From Lucifuga dentata (taxonomy: Eukaryota > Chordata > Actinopteri > Ophidiiformes > Bythitidae): a stretch of DNA of 64,000 nucleotides. The stretch spans positions 1 to 64,000 of the forward strand of contig VXCM01001306.1 of NCBI GenBank assembly GCA_014773175.1, given 5' to 3'. The position numbers and the translations under genes are program-made. The notes below the pieces were generated by a model. It did not search any database. It had not been told where the DNA came from and was given only the letters and a program-made list of their open reading frames with translations. Shown in pieces: positions 12,549-35,099 of the stretch (within the stretch, counting starts at the first letter, position 1; each line of letters starts with the position of its first letter).

Positions 12549-12846
12549 CTTGCTTAACACATTTGAAGCGAACTGGATCTTTGCAGTGTTTGATCACGGC
12601 CAACACGTCCCGGGTGGTGAGCCCGGCCACTGGCATGTCGTTGACCTCCAGAAGCAGCTCATCTTGGGCCAGTTTGCCGCTCTGGATCAGCGCTTTGCCT
12701 TGCTTCACCTCGCCGAAGTAGGGGAACTGGCCGTTCTCCGCGCCCCCCTTCAGCTCGAAGCCCAGATCCCCTTCCTTCCCCCGGGTTATCACGGCTTCGT
12801 GGACTTTGTTGGTCCAGTGGTTTTTCTTCTTTAGGCTCTTAGACAT
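12549..12846 (-). CDS. magi2: MAGI2 first coding exon (N-terminal PDZ0)
   Basis: First coding exon of the membrane-associated guanylate kinase with inverted domain structure 2 (MAGI2/S-SCAM), a scaffold at synapses, tight junctions and the slit diaphragm. It encodes 99 codons plus one base, starting MSKSLKKKNHWTNKVHEAV and containing LGFELKGGAENGQFPY and DVLAVIKHCKDP. These are the atypical N-terminal PDZ (PDZ0) that precedes the guanylate kinase domain. The wording LGFELKGGAENGQFP fits MAGI2 better than MAGI1 or MAGI3. The start is the conserved MSK initiator at 12,844-12,846. The exon ends ...AAG CAA G with a GTGAG donor at 12,548-12,544. The remaining exons lie beyond the window's left edge. 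A 66-bp artefactual duplication (12,423-12,488 copied at 12,490-12,555) repeats the donor and the exon's last seven bases. Confidence 0.93.
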
Positions 12847-13320
12847 CGTTAGGGCGAGTTAATCACCGCTGGCTGGCCCATCCAAACGCTGCTAGCGTCT
12901 CATCCTAGGTTTGAGGTGCGTGTGANTAATCACCGCTGGCTGGCCCATCCAAACGCTGCTAGCGTCTCATCCTAGGTTTGAGGTGCGTGTGAGCGGCGAC
13001 CAGCTGAAGCTTCACAGCCACCGAGGCTCCATCATCAGCGGGGCACGCCAGGCGCAGCGTCCGCTCAGAGAGCAGCGCAGTTCGGCAGAGAGCTGCAGTA
13101 CAGCTCGGCGAAGGCAGGAATAATTATTACGCTGTCACACTCAGACGCAGGAGACAGATAGTAGCGAATGACCCGGATGTGAAGCCTGAAGGAGGGGAGA
13201 GATGAATGGTTCTGGTTCGGCGTAAAGGATGGAGAGGAGGGGAAATAACACTCCCACTCACTGCCACGGGCGCTTCCACTCATCACGCAGGCCTACCGGC
13301 GGCGACAGGAAGGACGCGCG
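12847..13320 (-). promoter_or_regulatory. magi2: magi2 5'UTR and CpG-rich promoter region
   Basis: The DNA just upstream of the magi2 ATG is rich in GC and CpG (GCGGCGACC, GGCGCAGCGTCCGC, GGACGCGCG), in sharp contrast to the AT-rich flanks. This suggests a CpG-island promoter covering roughly 12,420-13,320. A 66-bp block (12,860-12,925) is repeated exactly after the N at 12,926; one copy is almost certainly an assembly artefact. No TATA box is obvious, and the transcription start cannot be placed from sequence alone. Confidence 0.6.
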
Positions 13321-16300
13321 TATTACTTCTGTCTTACTCTAATTACTACATTTGTGGCAATTCGGGCTGAAAATAGGCTACTTTCGCATAAAGTCGCATA
13401 AAGTCAATATCATCAAACATATATTTAAAGGAAAAAAAAAACCTACTTAAGACATTTCTCATAATGCTGATTTTTGGGGGGAGTGCACTCTGCAAAGTCA
13501 GTCTGTGGACTGAAATCCCAGAAATCTATTGATCTGTCAGTATTTCTGTTTTTATCTCTAAACAGAGTTTCAGTATGTTTTTTTTTTTTTTTTTTTTACT
13601 TATTAATTTAGTTTTTCTGCTTTTCCATTTATTTTCCTATAAAAGTATACAGTATATACATATATTTCTATACTCGTATTTTGGTGTGAGGGATCCTGTT
13701 CACTACTAAGCATAAATTAACCTTTATGTTGTCTTTGATCAATAAAGATATTGGGGTAAATAGTATTGTTTTTGTTGATAGTTGTTGTTCTCATATCTAG
13801 TCAACTCATTTTTAATTAAACATCTGGTTTACTGAGTCTTTTACTATGCCATATAGCACATATATAAAGTGCTTGCATGCTCTAAAACTTACCATATGGC
13901 TCTTCCTGACATCTGTTCTCATGGATCAGTGCTCTGTATTACAAATGCAAAGAGCAAGTTGGAAAAGCCTCAGCAGCCTACATCTCACTAGTGTATGAGC
14001 AGTCAGTCAGTGAAGAAATAGTGCAGAAAGCCATTTTACTGTGTTTCATTGTGGGGTAAAACAACAATTATGCATTTGTTTGTCAGCATTATATAACTGC
14101 TTTGATTACATAAATCTATCTCCAACAGAGAACGACAAATCTTTTTGATGTCTTTACTTTTTCATGGCTGTGTGGCTTTTCAAAGAGGGTGAAGTTTCAT
14201 TCAATATTTAACACACAAGTCGAGCTGCTCCACCAAATCTACTGAGGATGACAGTCCCTCTTCCTGCCTCTTTCCACTGTGTGTGTGTGTGTGTGTGTGT
14301 ACGTGTGTATGTGTAAGTATGCAACATCCATACAACTCCATTTAGAGGACATGCATGTACTTTTGTAATGTAAGCATGTTCCCTACCAAACAACATTACT
14401 TACACACAGAACACAAACCAGTAAATAATCCATGAACACTGGTGGATTCACTTCCAGTGTCACCTTATTTACTTCAGTGCATTTAGGCCATATGTTGTGA
14501 TAACAGCAGATGCTGAGCAGATGATGCAGATATTTATTAAATGACTTGTGTGAAGAGACTACTAGAATCGTCTTGAAAAATGGCTGGATTAGGCGATCAT
14601 AATCCTAGAGGGGAAATTAGATACTGTTTTGTTTTGTAAATGCTCCTGCTGGTGGGTGTCAGAACTGCAAGTTGTGCTGGACTGAAATGTTGTTCATGGC
14701 TGAATAATTATCATGTGCCATGGAGGACTCAGAGTCTGCAGGTTTTCATTCCAACCAAGAGCTACACTAGCTGACTGCAAATTACTTCTCACTGGTCTGA
14801 AGATGAAACCAGCTGATGTTGTCTAAAAACCTGCAAAGTCTCATTCCTTCATGGTACACAGATGCCCATTGCTGTGGCAGCTTATTTGTGATTGGAGTAT
14901 TTTATGTGCATGCAGGATAATTCACACACTAAATGCTTGTCCTCTACTTATCTATCTAGATCAGACTCAAAACAATTCATTATTCAGAGCCTTCTTTTGT
15001 GGATGGAAGTATGACTAGAACAAAAGAAAAATCCATCAGCTGTCAAAGCTTCGAGCTGGAGCATCTAAATTTGGAATGGCTTCAAGCAGCTCATTGCCAC
15101 TCGCACATTTTCTCTTGACAAGATGTGGCCAGTCACACATGGTCACAGAAATAATTATTATTATTATTGAAATAGATTTGCAATCAAATGTGATTCTACA
15201 CATCCAAAACACCCACCCAAGCTTCTTCACGTTTAGAAATGTTTTTTTGTGTACACTGGCAGGAGGAGGAGANAACACCCACCCAAGCTTCTTCACGTTT
15301 AGAAATGTTTTTTTGTGTACACTGGCAGGAGGAGGAGAAAAGATATTCCTTTATATTATATTACGACAGAAAGTAATAAGGACCTTAAACAGACTGCCAA
15401 CAACAGAAAGAAGAAATACTATAAGGCAGTCAGTCTGCAGACTCAGAGGGGAAATTTCAATATAGAGCTTATCTGGATTTAGCTCAGTGCCTCTCTCATT
15501 GACTCTGTGTTTTGTGTATTTGCTATTAAAAAGTAATAAACACCAAGTTTTTTTTATTGCTTGGTAGAGATGGGGGGGGGGGGGNGGGGGGGTCTTTTGA
15601 ATGTTAATAATTTAACATTACTAACATTGAATGTTAGTAATTTACACATAGGATTTCTTTTTGAAGATATATGTGGAAGAAATGTGTTCATGTGTTTTGA
15701 ACAGGCTTGGAATGTTTGTTCAGGGTCCAGACACAAGGACCATGTGGCAGAAAAAGCCCAAACCGTCTCTGTTGCTATGTCCATGATTTCAGTGACTCAC
15801 ACCTGCTATTGTTAATGTTTGAACCATTTAAAGTAACAGAGACGTTTTTTAAGAAAAAGCTGTTTTCCAATATGAATAAAATCCTTTTTCCCCCTTATCC
15901 CAATAGTGTTTTCACTTGACAGGATTACGCTTGCTGTGACACATGAAACAGAATCTAAAGTAAAACACCTATGAAAATGTCCTCCTTGATCAGATAGCAA
16001 CTCTCAGTCCTGAATGAGTAGGATGATCTATTCTATGACAGTGGGAATGATGAGAGAGACTTGAATTTATCATCATTTCAGTTTGATGCAAGCTGAGCAC
16101 AAGACTGTGTTTCTCTCTGTATGTATGTGTATTTGCACAAATTAGTGAATTAAACCCACAGACAGCCATGCAAACAATGCAGAACATGTACCAGAACAGT
16201 AATCATCTATACATCAGCATCAATATCAATGTCATCATGAATAATCAGAGCATATATAAAGTACATATAGATAGAAACTATGATGATAAATGCCCTATAT

Positions 16301-16844
16301 ATTGCATAAATAGATAGCGAGACCTAAATGGACCATGTGAAAAGTTATAAACCACAATTTTTGTGCCCTTACTAAGATTATGTCTTGCTGTCACTGTCAC
16401 ACAATTATGATTATGTCATTATGTGTGCCTATGACAGCACACAGCCTATAGCTTATTGGATTTTTTTTTTTTTTAAGTGTAAAAATACACCAACTTAATT
16501 ATAAAATCCATCCAAAACTGACAGCACATACATTATTTCTATGCAGTCCTGTTTTGATTTGTGAATTTACAACTAATCTCTGGTAGCCGAACAGCAGAGT
16601 GGAGTGAGAAATGGAATGGACCAGTGACGCTGGAATGGACCAGTGACACATTGACAGCAAACGTGCTGGTTTTCCTGGGATATGTGCACATTTTCAGAGC
16701 CATATCTCTAATTTACATTTGTAGGTAATACCAGGAGTATTGGCAACTCAGTTTCAACATCTGTCCCCAAATTAAAAATTGCATTTCTACTCTGAATGAT
16801 ATTGAGAATAATGGTTATCAGGTACTGTAACCTGTATGTGGGTG

Positions 16845-16879
16845 CTCAAACATGCCAAACCACCTATATGGTCCTTTAA
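16845..16879. mobile_element. TTAA MITE family 1, right-end remnant
   Basis: Reads CTCAAACATGCCAAACC, then CTATATGGTCCTTTAA: the right terminal inverted repeat of MITE family 1 with mutations. No left end is recognisable upstream, so this is a decayed or solo end. Confidence 0.65.
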
Positions 16880-18330
16880 GAAGGCCTAACTGGTACAAAA
16901 ATATGAGAAAAATGTTATTTTTCTATTTGTCTGCTATGTTTTCTTTCATATGCAGCAGCTTCAAAACATGTAGAGCATAATATTAACAATATAAAAATGA
17001 AGAGAAATTATAAAAAAAAAGTCATGAAAATAATAAAGCACTATCCCAATTAAAGTATTACAGTTTTTACATGAATGTTTCATATAAGGTGTGGCATAAT
17101 GCAGCTTTTAAAACATATACGGTACTGTCTGTTGGAGACATTTCATATTTGACCCTGTCTGCTCATAATGCACTTTGTAGTTTTGTATTTTGTTTGTTCC
17201 CATGTGAAACTTCCACTTGTTTCTGTTTGTACCCATACTTTGATACTTCTTTAACTCTTCTACTTTGCAGTTGCATGAAGTCAGCAGTTTGTCTCTGTAC
17301 ACACAAACACCTTATCTCTTCTCTCTCACACTTACACAAACACACTTTTTTCCTCATTTGTTTTTCTATCCCTATAAATCACAGTCTTCCTATGTCTACT
17401 TAGTATCTTATATATTGCATGCTGTACAGTTGATTCTCCTTGATCGAGCTTCTTCAATCAACAAGACTCATCTGTTTAAGATGAAAATTCTAAACGACAG
17501 TCAAATACATCTTTAGTAGTGTTCCACCCAAAATGTCTAAGTTTGATAGTCTTTGTCTTTTTATTAGCAAAGTACAAATAAAACATTTCACTCCTGTTTA
17601 GCTGATCTAAAATTTCCACACCTGGAGATGGTTTCCATCTGAGAGCAAAACTAAACAGTTTTCATCACTGACAGTACTTTTACTTTGGATATTGAGTACA
17701 ATTTACTCTACTAATACTCGTTTACTTAAGTAAATAATTGAATGCAGGCATTTACATATGATTTAGTATTTTTACATTATGGTGTGACTATTTGAATACT
17801 TCTTCTACAACTACAGTTACCTTTAATGTTAACACTGAGGGAGAGTAGTTAATTTAAAACTTATTCTTACTTTGTGAAAAAGGTAGACAAAGTGTTTAAC
17901 ATCAGGACAATGATACCAAATTGTTTCACGACCGACCTTCCAGATCTTTTTTTCTCTATGCAGACTCTCACTCTGCATAGAAAAATACAGCATGTTGTAT
18001 TTCTTTGCATAGCTGTGTGGTCAATTTAATGTATGTTTCCTTAAAAGATCAAACTTTGATAACTTATTTAATGATTACGCTTATATTTCAGTATTTCTTT
18101 CAAGTGTAATTGAATTATTGACAGATCTATTTAGTGTTATAATAACTTTGGCCACCAGATGGTAGTGTGGCGACAGATTTTACTTAAGCTGTTACAGATG
18201 CAATTTAGTTAATTTTTCTGTTTACGTGGACATCTTGGTGAATTTGACGGTGGACGGTGTAGTGTCTGCGTGGTGTGATCCAGACACCACGATGCCCACG
18301 CAGAAAAAAAGACGAAGTTGCACCTGTCTG

Positions 18331-18331
<1 letters not shown>

Positions 18332-18362
<31 letters not shown>
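18332..18362. repeat. (CA)n microsatellite
   Basis: About 15 uninterrupted CA units between magi2 and gnai1. Confidence 0.9.
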
Positions 18363-18365
<3 letters not shown>

Positions 18366-19476
18366 GTAGATCACTTTGGCATTTCACCAAGCTCATATAG
18401 ATTTAATCATGTAGTGAAACTTGTGATACCATCCTAGTAAACTTATAGAAAATCTAGACCTCAAAAGCTGTATTTTTTCTAAGTCCACTCTAATGTTGAG
18501 CTTTTTATAGTGGAAACTTTAGTATATTGAACCACAGAGCAAAAACAAGATGGTTATTCCACATAGATTTTGAAGACTTTTTGATGGAGATGTGGTTTGG
18601 ATGCCTGGTGTTTGGATTCTCTGTTCAGCTGCAGTACGATCTGAAGTGGTTTTTGATCACCATCATCATCTCTCATCAGTCCTCAACTATTGTAATTTTG
18701 AGACAACTTCATATCCAGGGTTTGATCTTGCAGGGATGCTTTAGGAATTATTAACTCAATGATTTTGCAGTTAGCTTTGAAGTCACACGATACTTCTCAG
18801 ATAATGACAAATCACTGTGCTTCTGCAGCGACGGAGGCCTGTCCTGGCACTGCTGTAACCCATCTGTGGATGTTAATTGCCATTATTTTGGTTTTACATT
18901 TATAAAAATGAGTGGAATATTTTTCTTTTGTTCTTCACTCCAATTCTCTTGAATGGCTGAGTACATCATGCATACAGAAAGGGGTTCCAGTTCTTGCTTC
19001 ACTACTGCTTTGAACACAATAATTTGTCATTGCAGCTCAGAATTAATTACAACCTAATGTAGAGGGGTGTGTGTGTGTGTGTGTGTTGTCCAAGGGGTTT
19101 TGTATTCAAGAGCAATACATCAATCTCTATTAAGGCCATGTACAAAGACTGATCTATGTTAATCATATAAAACATAAAATATAAAATTTGTTTCTTTTAG
19201 TTGTCTCTTTTCTTGCCGTCAAGCTATTGTCAGTCTTAGTCAAATATGCCTTGTGTCCACTCGGAAAACTATAAATGAAGCCAGAAAGGTGTGAGAGACT
19301 GGTCAAAGTAGATCAAAAATGTTATAAATGAATTAAGAGGACATTTTCATTGTCTGTTGTCAGTTTGTTTCTTCCTGAGTTGTCATGGTAGATCATACAG
19401 TAGCATTCAACCAGTCACAAAACAGACAAAAAGGTGTTTGTTGCAAAAGATTTTATGGTTTCACCATAACAACTCT

Positions 19477-20565
19477 TTTATTAGCAAAATCATGGAAATT
19501 AGTCCTCTAATATCCCCACAGTGGAAACAGAGGGATGGGATTTAGGCAGATATAAAACCTGAAACCATCATGGATCATTGTAACTGTGCATGTCAGTCTA
19601 TGCACTAAACGCAGATCTGTATGGTCCCATTGACTGCTACAAGGCCCCGTCAGTGGCATCTTCTTTTCAAAGCTTCTCTTCCGGGATCAGATCGCGATTG
19701 TTACAGTCAGTAGCAACACACCAACCAACGATGCGCTTGCATTAATGAGAATAATTTTTTTTGGTCACTTAAAAAAAATAAAACTTTAAAAGATGACAAG
19801 TTTAGGAATAAAGTCCCTTTGATTTATATTGTGCACACACGCACACATCTTGCACGTTGAATCACTCATACAGTCTTTTGGCCTTAGTGAAAACAGCACG
19901 CACGCACACATACACACATCTGAGAAGGCTTACATGCAGCTCACAGTATGTCAGAGTGAGATGGTCTATGGACTGACTTGGTCTTGCTTGGTTTGTCCGT
20001 GGAGGCAAAAAAAAGGGATACTCACATAATCAGAACAAAAGATCCTATGGACTGGGGGGGAGATGGGGTCGATGGTAAAAATTGACATAGATCTAACATC
20101 TAAGTAAAAAAAAAAAAAAAGGAAACACTGCAACTAAAACATGCAAGGCACAAGACCTACAGTACAAACAGAACAAAAGTTTCAAAGACGAAAAAAAAAA
20201 ATGAAGGCCCCCTTTTTCATATATAAAAATAAAACAATGACAGGAAAACCAGTGAAAAATCCCCAGCCATAGGGACAGTTGTACAAATATTTTACACAAT
20301 TTTTTTTTTCTTCTACACACCATCTTAAAACTTTTAGAGATGAACATAAGTTAATAAGAGTTAAGTGACATTCTTATCCATGTTCCTTCCAGTCAGACTC
20401 CTCTTGAATAGTAACTTGTAAGCTGACCACCAGGATGCCTGCAGAAAGAGCAAACACCCAAAAACCAGAACCGTTTAGGGAATTCCAAATTCCTAATCAA
20501 AGCTAGATTACCTCCCTTAAGGTAGGCATTTACACTGTGTCATCAGCCTAGAAGCAGACATTACC
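19477..20565 (-). other. gnai1: probable gnai1 3'UTR
   Basis: Downstream of the gnai1 stop on the minus strand lies ~1.1 kb without another gene. TTTATT on the plus strand at 19,477-19,482 is an AATAAA on the gene strand and is one candidate polyadenylation signal. Several A- and T-rich runs occur (20,107-20,121 and 20,301-20,310). The true end is unknown; the assignment rests on distance and signal only. Confidence 0.4.
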
Positions 20566-29620
<9,055 letters not shown>

Positions 29621-31264
29621 AAAAATTAAGCTTCTTTTCAGTATTTCTACGCTTTCCTAGCAAAGAGTCGCCGATACAGCTCCGACTCCAGCAGATTACA
29701 AAAAAAAAAAAAAAANAAAAAAAAAAAAAAACAAAAACGTAGCGTGTGATTGTGTTAGCAGTAATGTAAAGTATGCATTATATACTAAAAAACATGCAAA
29801 CACTCTTATTTACTTTTCCTCTCCTGCAGGCAATCAGCCAACAATGCAGGCAGATCAGCTGCATTAGATTATGGTTTGTTTTGAATGTGTGTATGCAACC
29901 TATTTTACTTGTGGTATTGGTACTGATTTGCATCCAAGCTTCTGTCATGAGCTGAAGCTAATAGGAGCTCAGAAACACATACAACATACACATACAGCTT
30001 AAACACTATATGGCAGAGGATTTCATATATTTTAAAGAAGTTAGAATGATAGACTAGAAAAACATACGGAAACAAAGGGGAAAAGTGTAGGGACCAGAGC
30101 AAAGTAGTCATACAGTATAGAAAATATTAAATGAAGCCATTCTGAAGAAATAGGGGTTAAGATGTGATTTAAACAACAATGATCTCATATAGTTGGCGAT
30201 CTGATGGTGAAGGCATGTCCAGAGAATGACAGACCAAGGGTTCCATCGGGGTTAAACCCTGTGGTAAACTTTTCTCTACAACCACATCCAGGAATTCAAA
30301 TGCCTGGCGGATGATTGCGTAATTCAGCCTTTGAGGCACTGTAACCAGAACACCTGAAATTCATACTACTGAACTGAAAAAAAATAAATAAATCAAATTT
30401 CATTGCCAAATAATTATAACTATATGTGAAAGGTGTAAGTGAGAAAAACCATGATATCTGTGGTGCTTATTGTAATGTAATATTTTGAGCTGATGCTATA
30501 AGACAAAACTGCAGATATGAATACATTCCATCAAAATCAATTGATTTTCATGTTGCTGAACAGTGCCACATTTTCTATTTGTCTTAATAATGATTTAATA
30601 ACCAGCTGTGTCAGTTTTAGCTTTGGTGAACCAGTCATATTTTCAAAGGTCATAAGTATAAAAGGGATGGGAAAGGGTTGAAATGTGGTCATAATTCACC
30701 TCCTCACTTTACATTGTATTTCCATTGCAGGTGGCTCATACATCATGCAAACTAGGGCCATAATTTTTCCAATCCACTCTAAGTTGACATGAAGATATTT
30801 TCCTATGAATGTACAACAAGTGAGCATGAGAAGGAAAGATAATGGTTCAACAGAATGGGGACATTTAAAAGAAATTTATATATAAAAAAAATAATCATTG
30901 TGACCAGAATTTGCATGCAAAAAAGAACACCCTTGTGGTGCATTCAAAGGATTATGTAATATTTTTATAAATGGAGAGCAAGTGAAGTGTTGTTGCCATG
31001 GCAAAATATGTCATAGCACCCCCAAGCAACAGGAAATGTTTTGACTCTTTCAAATGTAGGCTCAGTAGGCCTTGAGCGTGAGATGAAGGAAGAACAGTAG
31101 AACAGCTTGTCAGCACTCTGACGCTCATTAAGGTCCACAGAGATCAGGGCTGCCAAGGGACCTGTTAGCATGTGTGTGTGTGTGTGTGGCCTTTATGTCT
31201 CCCCAAAATGGCTGTTACTGCACTGACAGCCACTTTATCATATACATATTAAGTAAATACCTTT

Positions 31265-31415
31265 TATCAGTATTTTTTTTATTTTTTTTTATCTTATGTG
31301 TCGTTTGGCATGCCTTCTCTGTACCTTATCTTATGTATGTACCTTATTCTGTTGCTGCGATGACACCTGCATTTCGTCACAGGGATTAATATAGCTCTAT
31401 CTTATCTTAACTGCA
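31265..31415 (+). mobile_element. LINE-type 3' tail fragment
   Basis: The text GTACCTTATTCTGTTGCTGC, then CATTTCGTCACAGGGATTAATA and a TCTTATCTTA run, resembles the common fish LINE 3' end in which GGGATTAATAAAGT is followed by ATCT repeats. Only the tail is present, so it is a severely 5'-truncated copy. Confidence 0.45.
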
Positions 31416-32060
31416 CAAATAACTAAAAAGAAAAAAAAATCCTATTATTTAATCAATATTTCATGCTCACACAATATTCTTTAAACAACACATGTATGAG
31501 TTTCAAAAGAGATGAAATGAGACCAATTTCAGAGTTAGAGACTGGATCTAATAGGTGAATTACATTATTTTAATAACACTCAGAACAGCTAATAGACTAG
31601 AATTCTCTATTGTGTATGCACCATCATTAATGTTCGTCATCTTCATTACATGAAAACTGTGTCTAATTAAAGTTGATGCTTCATTCAGTCACAAAACACT
31701 ACCATCATATGATCATATGTAGTCTCCGCTTATTTCTGAGAATAAAACCTTGAGTATGCTGAAGTTGCAGTTGTTTCACTTATTTTCTCATTTATTTTTT
31801 GTGATAATAATACAGTGTGGAGGAAATGTTATACATGGAAGTAGCCTGCAGGACTTGGAGCAGAGGCAGATATTCATCCTCCAGATGGCAGTAGTGTCAT
31901 GAACTAACCTATCAGTGGGAACAGAAACAGGAGAGCAGAAGGCGAGTGTGTCACCTTTAAGTCCAGGCTAGTGGTTGAAATTTTGGGATGAATGCATGTT
32001 TCCATGTTACTTGTGTGAGAGCCCAGTTAGTGTAACTGTGTGTGTTAACAGATTTTTGCT

Positions 32061-32673
32061 TTAAAGGACCATACCATCCATTTTGCATGTTTGAGCCTAA
32101 TATATTCAATTTTCATACACGTAAGGTTACTGACAATCATTTCCCAAAGGATAAAAACGAAAGACGATTTTTTGCAAAATGTCTTAATCTTTCAAAATCA
32201 AATATTCAAGTGATACACCCACCTTAAAAACTGATATTTCACCTGCTAATAGTTATGCAGCCTAATGAAGTCACGGTCATTTAAATTTTTTGTTAAATTC
32301 AGGTCTTCTTTTGGGACTATATTCTCTAGTGGAGACATACATTCATTCCACACTTTTTATTGTGCTTAAATGCTAAAACTACCTAACATCTAAAAAAACA
32401 AAACAAAACAAAAAAAAAAAACCTGAATATACGTGTTGTTCATGATGATGGATTACCTATTCCAAGAACGTTTCATGTATCAACAAGTTGATTTTAACAG
32501 CGTACCAGAATGAACTGAAACCATTGACGGTCTGGAAGGCAGGAAAAAAACAAAAACAAAACTCACCTCACTGTTCCAGTAGTATGCTTTGGGAAATGAT
32601 TGTCAGTAACCTTACCTATATGAAACTGATATATTAGGCTCAAACATGCAAAATGGGTGGTATGGTCCTTTAA
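32061..32673. mobile_element. TTAA MITE family 1, copy 5 (apparent full-length form)
   Basis: 613 bp between TTAAAGGACCATACCATCC and GGGTGGTATGGTCCTTTAA. It contains both internal modules: the left one with AAGTGATACACCCACCTTAA and GACTATATTCTCTAGTGGAG, and the right one with GATGGATTACCTATTCCAAG. It is the best template here from which the fold-back copies (right module inverted) and the short copy (interior lost) can be derived. No protein is encoded. Confidence 0.88.
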
Positions 32674-33946
32674 CGGTTACAGCTAATTATTCTTTAGCAT
32701 GTTATGCCTTTGAGTCATGTGAAGGAGTCCTGCTGGGTCCTCAGCATAACGAAAAGTGAAAGAAAGAAAGAAAAGAAAAATCTATTTTTAGCAGCTCTAC
32801 TGTTATCAGTCCACCCACTAGAATTGATTTATAAGATTCTGCACCTGACACATAAGGAAGTGAGCTGTAATATTTTCGTGGAAATACTATAACTCCTTAA
32901 GTGTTTTTGCACATCAATGCATCAACTGATTTTAGCTAAGTCACAAGTTCCAGAGTCACCTGAAGCTTGGTGAGTTATACAAGTTATCATATCAGCTGTA
33001 GAGGGTTTCTTTAGTTGTGAATTATTTGGAAGTATTTCAAAAGTGTTTTTCTTTCTCTGTAAAACAAACAAACAAACAAAAAAATTATAAAATTGCATTG
33101 AAAAAATGATCTTGTGCTGCAGATATATTTGTGTCCACAGACATGATAAATTGGAGTTGATCTTTGCTACATCAACAACAGATTCGTGTTCAGCTCAAGA
33201 ATTACAGTAGAGTCATCAACTTGAGCAAATGTGCTTATGATTTAATTGTGATTAAATTGTGCACAGAGAAAAAACATTCCAGAGAATATGACAAAAAGTA
33301 AACTTTGACTGAGACTGTGGCTTTCTCTTTCTCAATTCCACATCTTTGCTGATAAATGAAAACAGCAGTAACTTTAAGAAAATGCAGGGTTGTCTTGGTA
33401 AATATGTTATATAGAAAGCTGCTCTTATGTATGGCTTGCCTTTATTCAGACAGCTGCTCTGGCTCAAACTGGATGACCTCTTTTCTTTGCCACCTTGGGG
33501 CGTTGCTTCATATAGTGAAGTGCAGAGAGCTTCATTGTTCAATCATTGTTTGTTTTTTATTCCTCATGCACAAAGAATAGCGGACACCAACTTATAAAAC
33601 AAGGGTTTTGTGTGATTTTACACTGCCAACATTAAAAGCTGTGTATGAATTTTTAGCACCTATAGTGAAAGGAACTTCTGTTTATGTACTGTATGTGTAA
33701 GGGGTCAGGAAGGCAAGGCAGGGGAAATATGGCAAATAAAGGGATGGGGGGGGNGGGGGGGGGGGGGAATTGTGTGTGAACAGGAAGTGTATCCAAGGGG
33801 TGATGGCTTTTACCACTCATGGTGGTGTGCAGTAATATGGATCATATGCCCCCAAGCAACGTAGCCTTTATGGTCTCTTTCTGTCCTCCTTTCACCATTT
33901 CAACCCCTGAATGTATCAAAAATAGTTTGTGTTGGGCTTTTTAACA

Positions 33947-34250
33947 TACAGTGGGGTCCAAAAGTATGAGACCACTATGAAAATGCTGTGAAAAGTTGAA
34001 TCTTTGAAAAATGTACATGAATGTCAGAATATCTTAGTATTTGGTATGCCCCCCTTTTGCTTTAATGACAGCATGCACTCCAGCTGGCATGGACTCCACA
34101 AGTTTGTGCAAAACTTGATGAGCCAAGTTATCCCAGCATGATGTGAATGTTCCAAAGAGTTTCTGTGATGTCAGACTTTGTGATTATTTCCAGATTTACA
34201 TGGAAAGCATCACAGATTTTCAATGTGGTCTCAGACTTTTGGATAAACTC
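33947..34250. mobile_element. Tc1-like MITE
   Basis: Starts TACAGTGGGGTCCAAAAGTA. The 19-base terminal repeat TCCAAAAGTATGAGACCAC (33,957-33,975) is answered by GTGGTCTCAGACTTTTGGA (34,225-34,243) with one mismatch. The interior (for example CCTTTTGCTTTAATGACAGC) is the common fish Tc1/mariner-type non-autonomous sequence. A poly-A run with an N follows directly. Confidence 0.75.
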
Positions 34251-34329
34251 AACAGAACAAAAAAAAAAAAAAAAAAAAAAANAAAAAAATACTGCAACTT
34301 ACCCTCCCACTCATATGTCTATATTCAGT

Positions 34330-34342
34330 GTGTGTATGTGTA

Positions 34343-34375
<33 letters not shown>

Positions 34376-34420
34376 GTGTGTATGTGTGTGTGTATGTGTG
34401 TGTGTGTGTGTGTGTGTGCA
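34330..34420. repeat. (TG)n/(TATG)n microsatellite
   Basis: Mixed GTGTGTATGTG units; produces spurious Val/Cys/Tyr open frames. Confidence 0.9.
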
Positions 34421-35039
34421 TGGAAGCTTACATGAGATGTTACCATGTGAAGTGATTGCTAGTGGCCAGCAAGGACTAAATACAACTGTACAGATCCTCA
34501 TGAATTACACATTCACTGTCCAACTTAAAAACCACGCAGCACATTGCCTAGAGGAGACATTATGAAAACTATTCTCTACTTACATGCAGGCAAAAGAACC
34601 ATAAAATATATCACCACATACAATTTTATTCTACACGAACATAATTTAACAAGAATAAAAAAGTAGCTCATCACTATCTATTACTCGTCTCCTAATGACA
34701 CCCTACAGTAAAACTCCAATCGTTAATGCTAATAAGGTTACAATGACACCGATCCTTTCAGCAATATGAGGTCATGTTACATTTAACTTTATCATTTATA
34801 TATTACTTGTGCTCTTTTTCAGTCTGTGGGGTAAAATATGTTTTTAATATTGCTGTACCAGAACACATTCAGGCTGAGGAGTACTGCTAGCCATGATTTA
34901 TTTTAAAAATAATACAAATAATCACAGTACTGTACATGTAACTGGTGGTACCACCAAACACAACGTAGAGACAGAAACCACCAGATACACACACATCAGA
35001 GTATCTTAGAAAAACAAGGAGCATCAAGGAGATATGGAA

Positions 35040-35040
<1 letters not shown>

Positions 35041-35096
<56 letters not shown>
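35041..35096. repeat. (CA)n microsatellite
   Basis: About 27 CA units ending in TACG. Confidence 0.95.

Positions 35097-35099
<3 letters not shown>

Larger units (their letters stand above)
13321..19476. other. intergenic, magi2 5' side to gnai1 3' side
   Basis: I see no gene here. Contents are AT-rich single-copy DNA, a 65-bp artefactual duplication around the N at 15,273, a poly-G run with an N at 15,585, and GT/CA tracts near 14,280, 18,332 and 19,065. There is also a short imperfect hairpin at about 18,260-18,305 (GCGTGGTGT...ACACCACG) and the end of a TTAA MITE at 16,845. Open frames are short and spurious. Confidence 0.6.

Noticed and set aside
12296..12721. 141-aa plus-strand open frame
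   Set aside because: It is antisense to the magi2 exon, and its repeated middle comes from the artefactual 66-bp duplication at the N.
12550..12834. 94-aa plus-strand open frame opposite magi2
   Set aside because: Shadow of the minus-strand PDZ-coding exon; no family resemblance and no splice logic.
34143..34565. 140-aa open frame
   Set aside because: Spans a poly-A run with an N and a TG repeat plus part of a Tc1-like MITE; no real coding signal.
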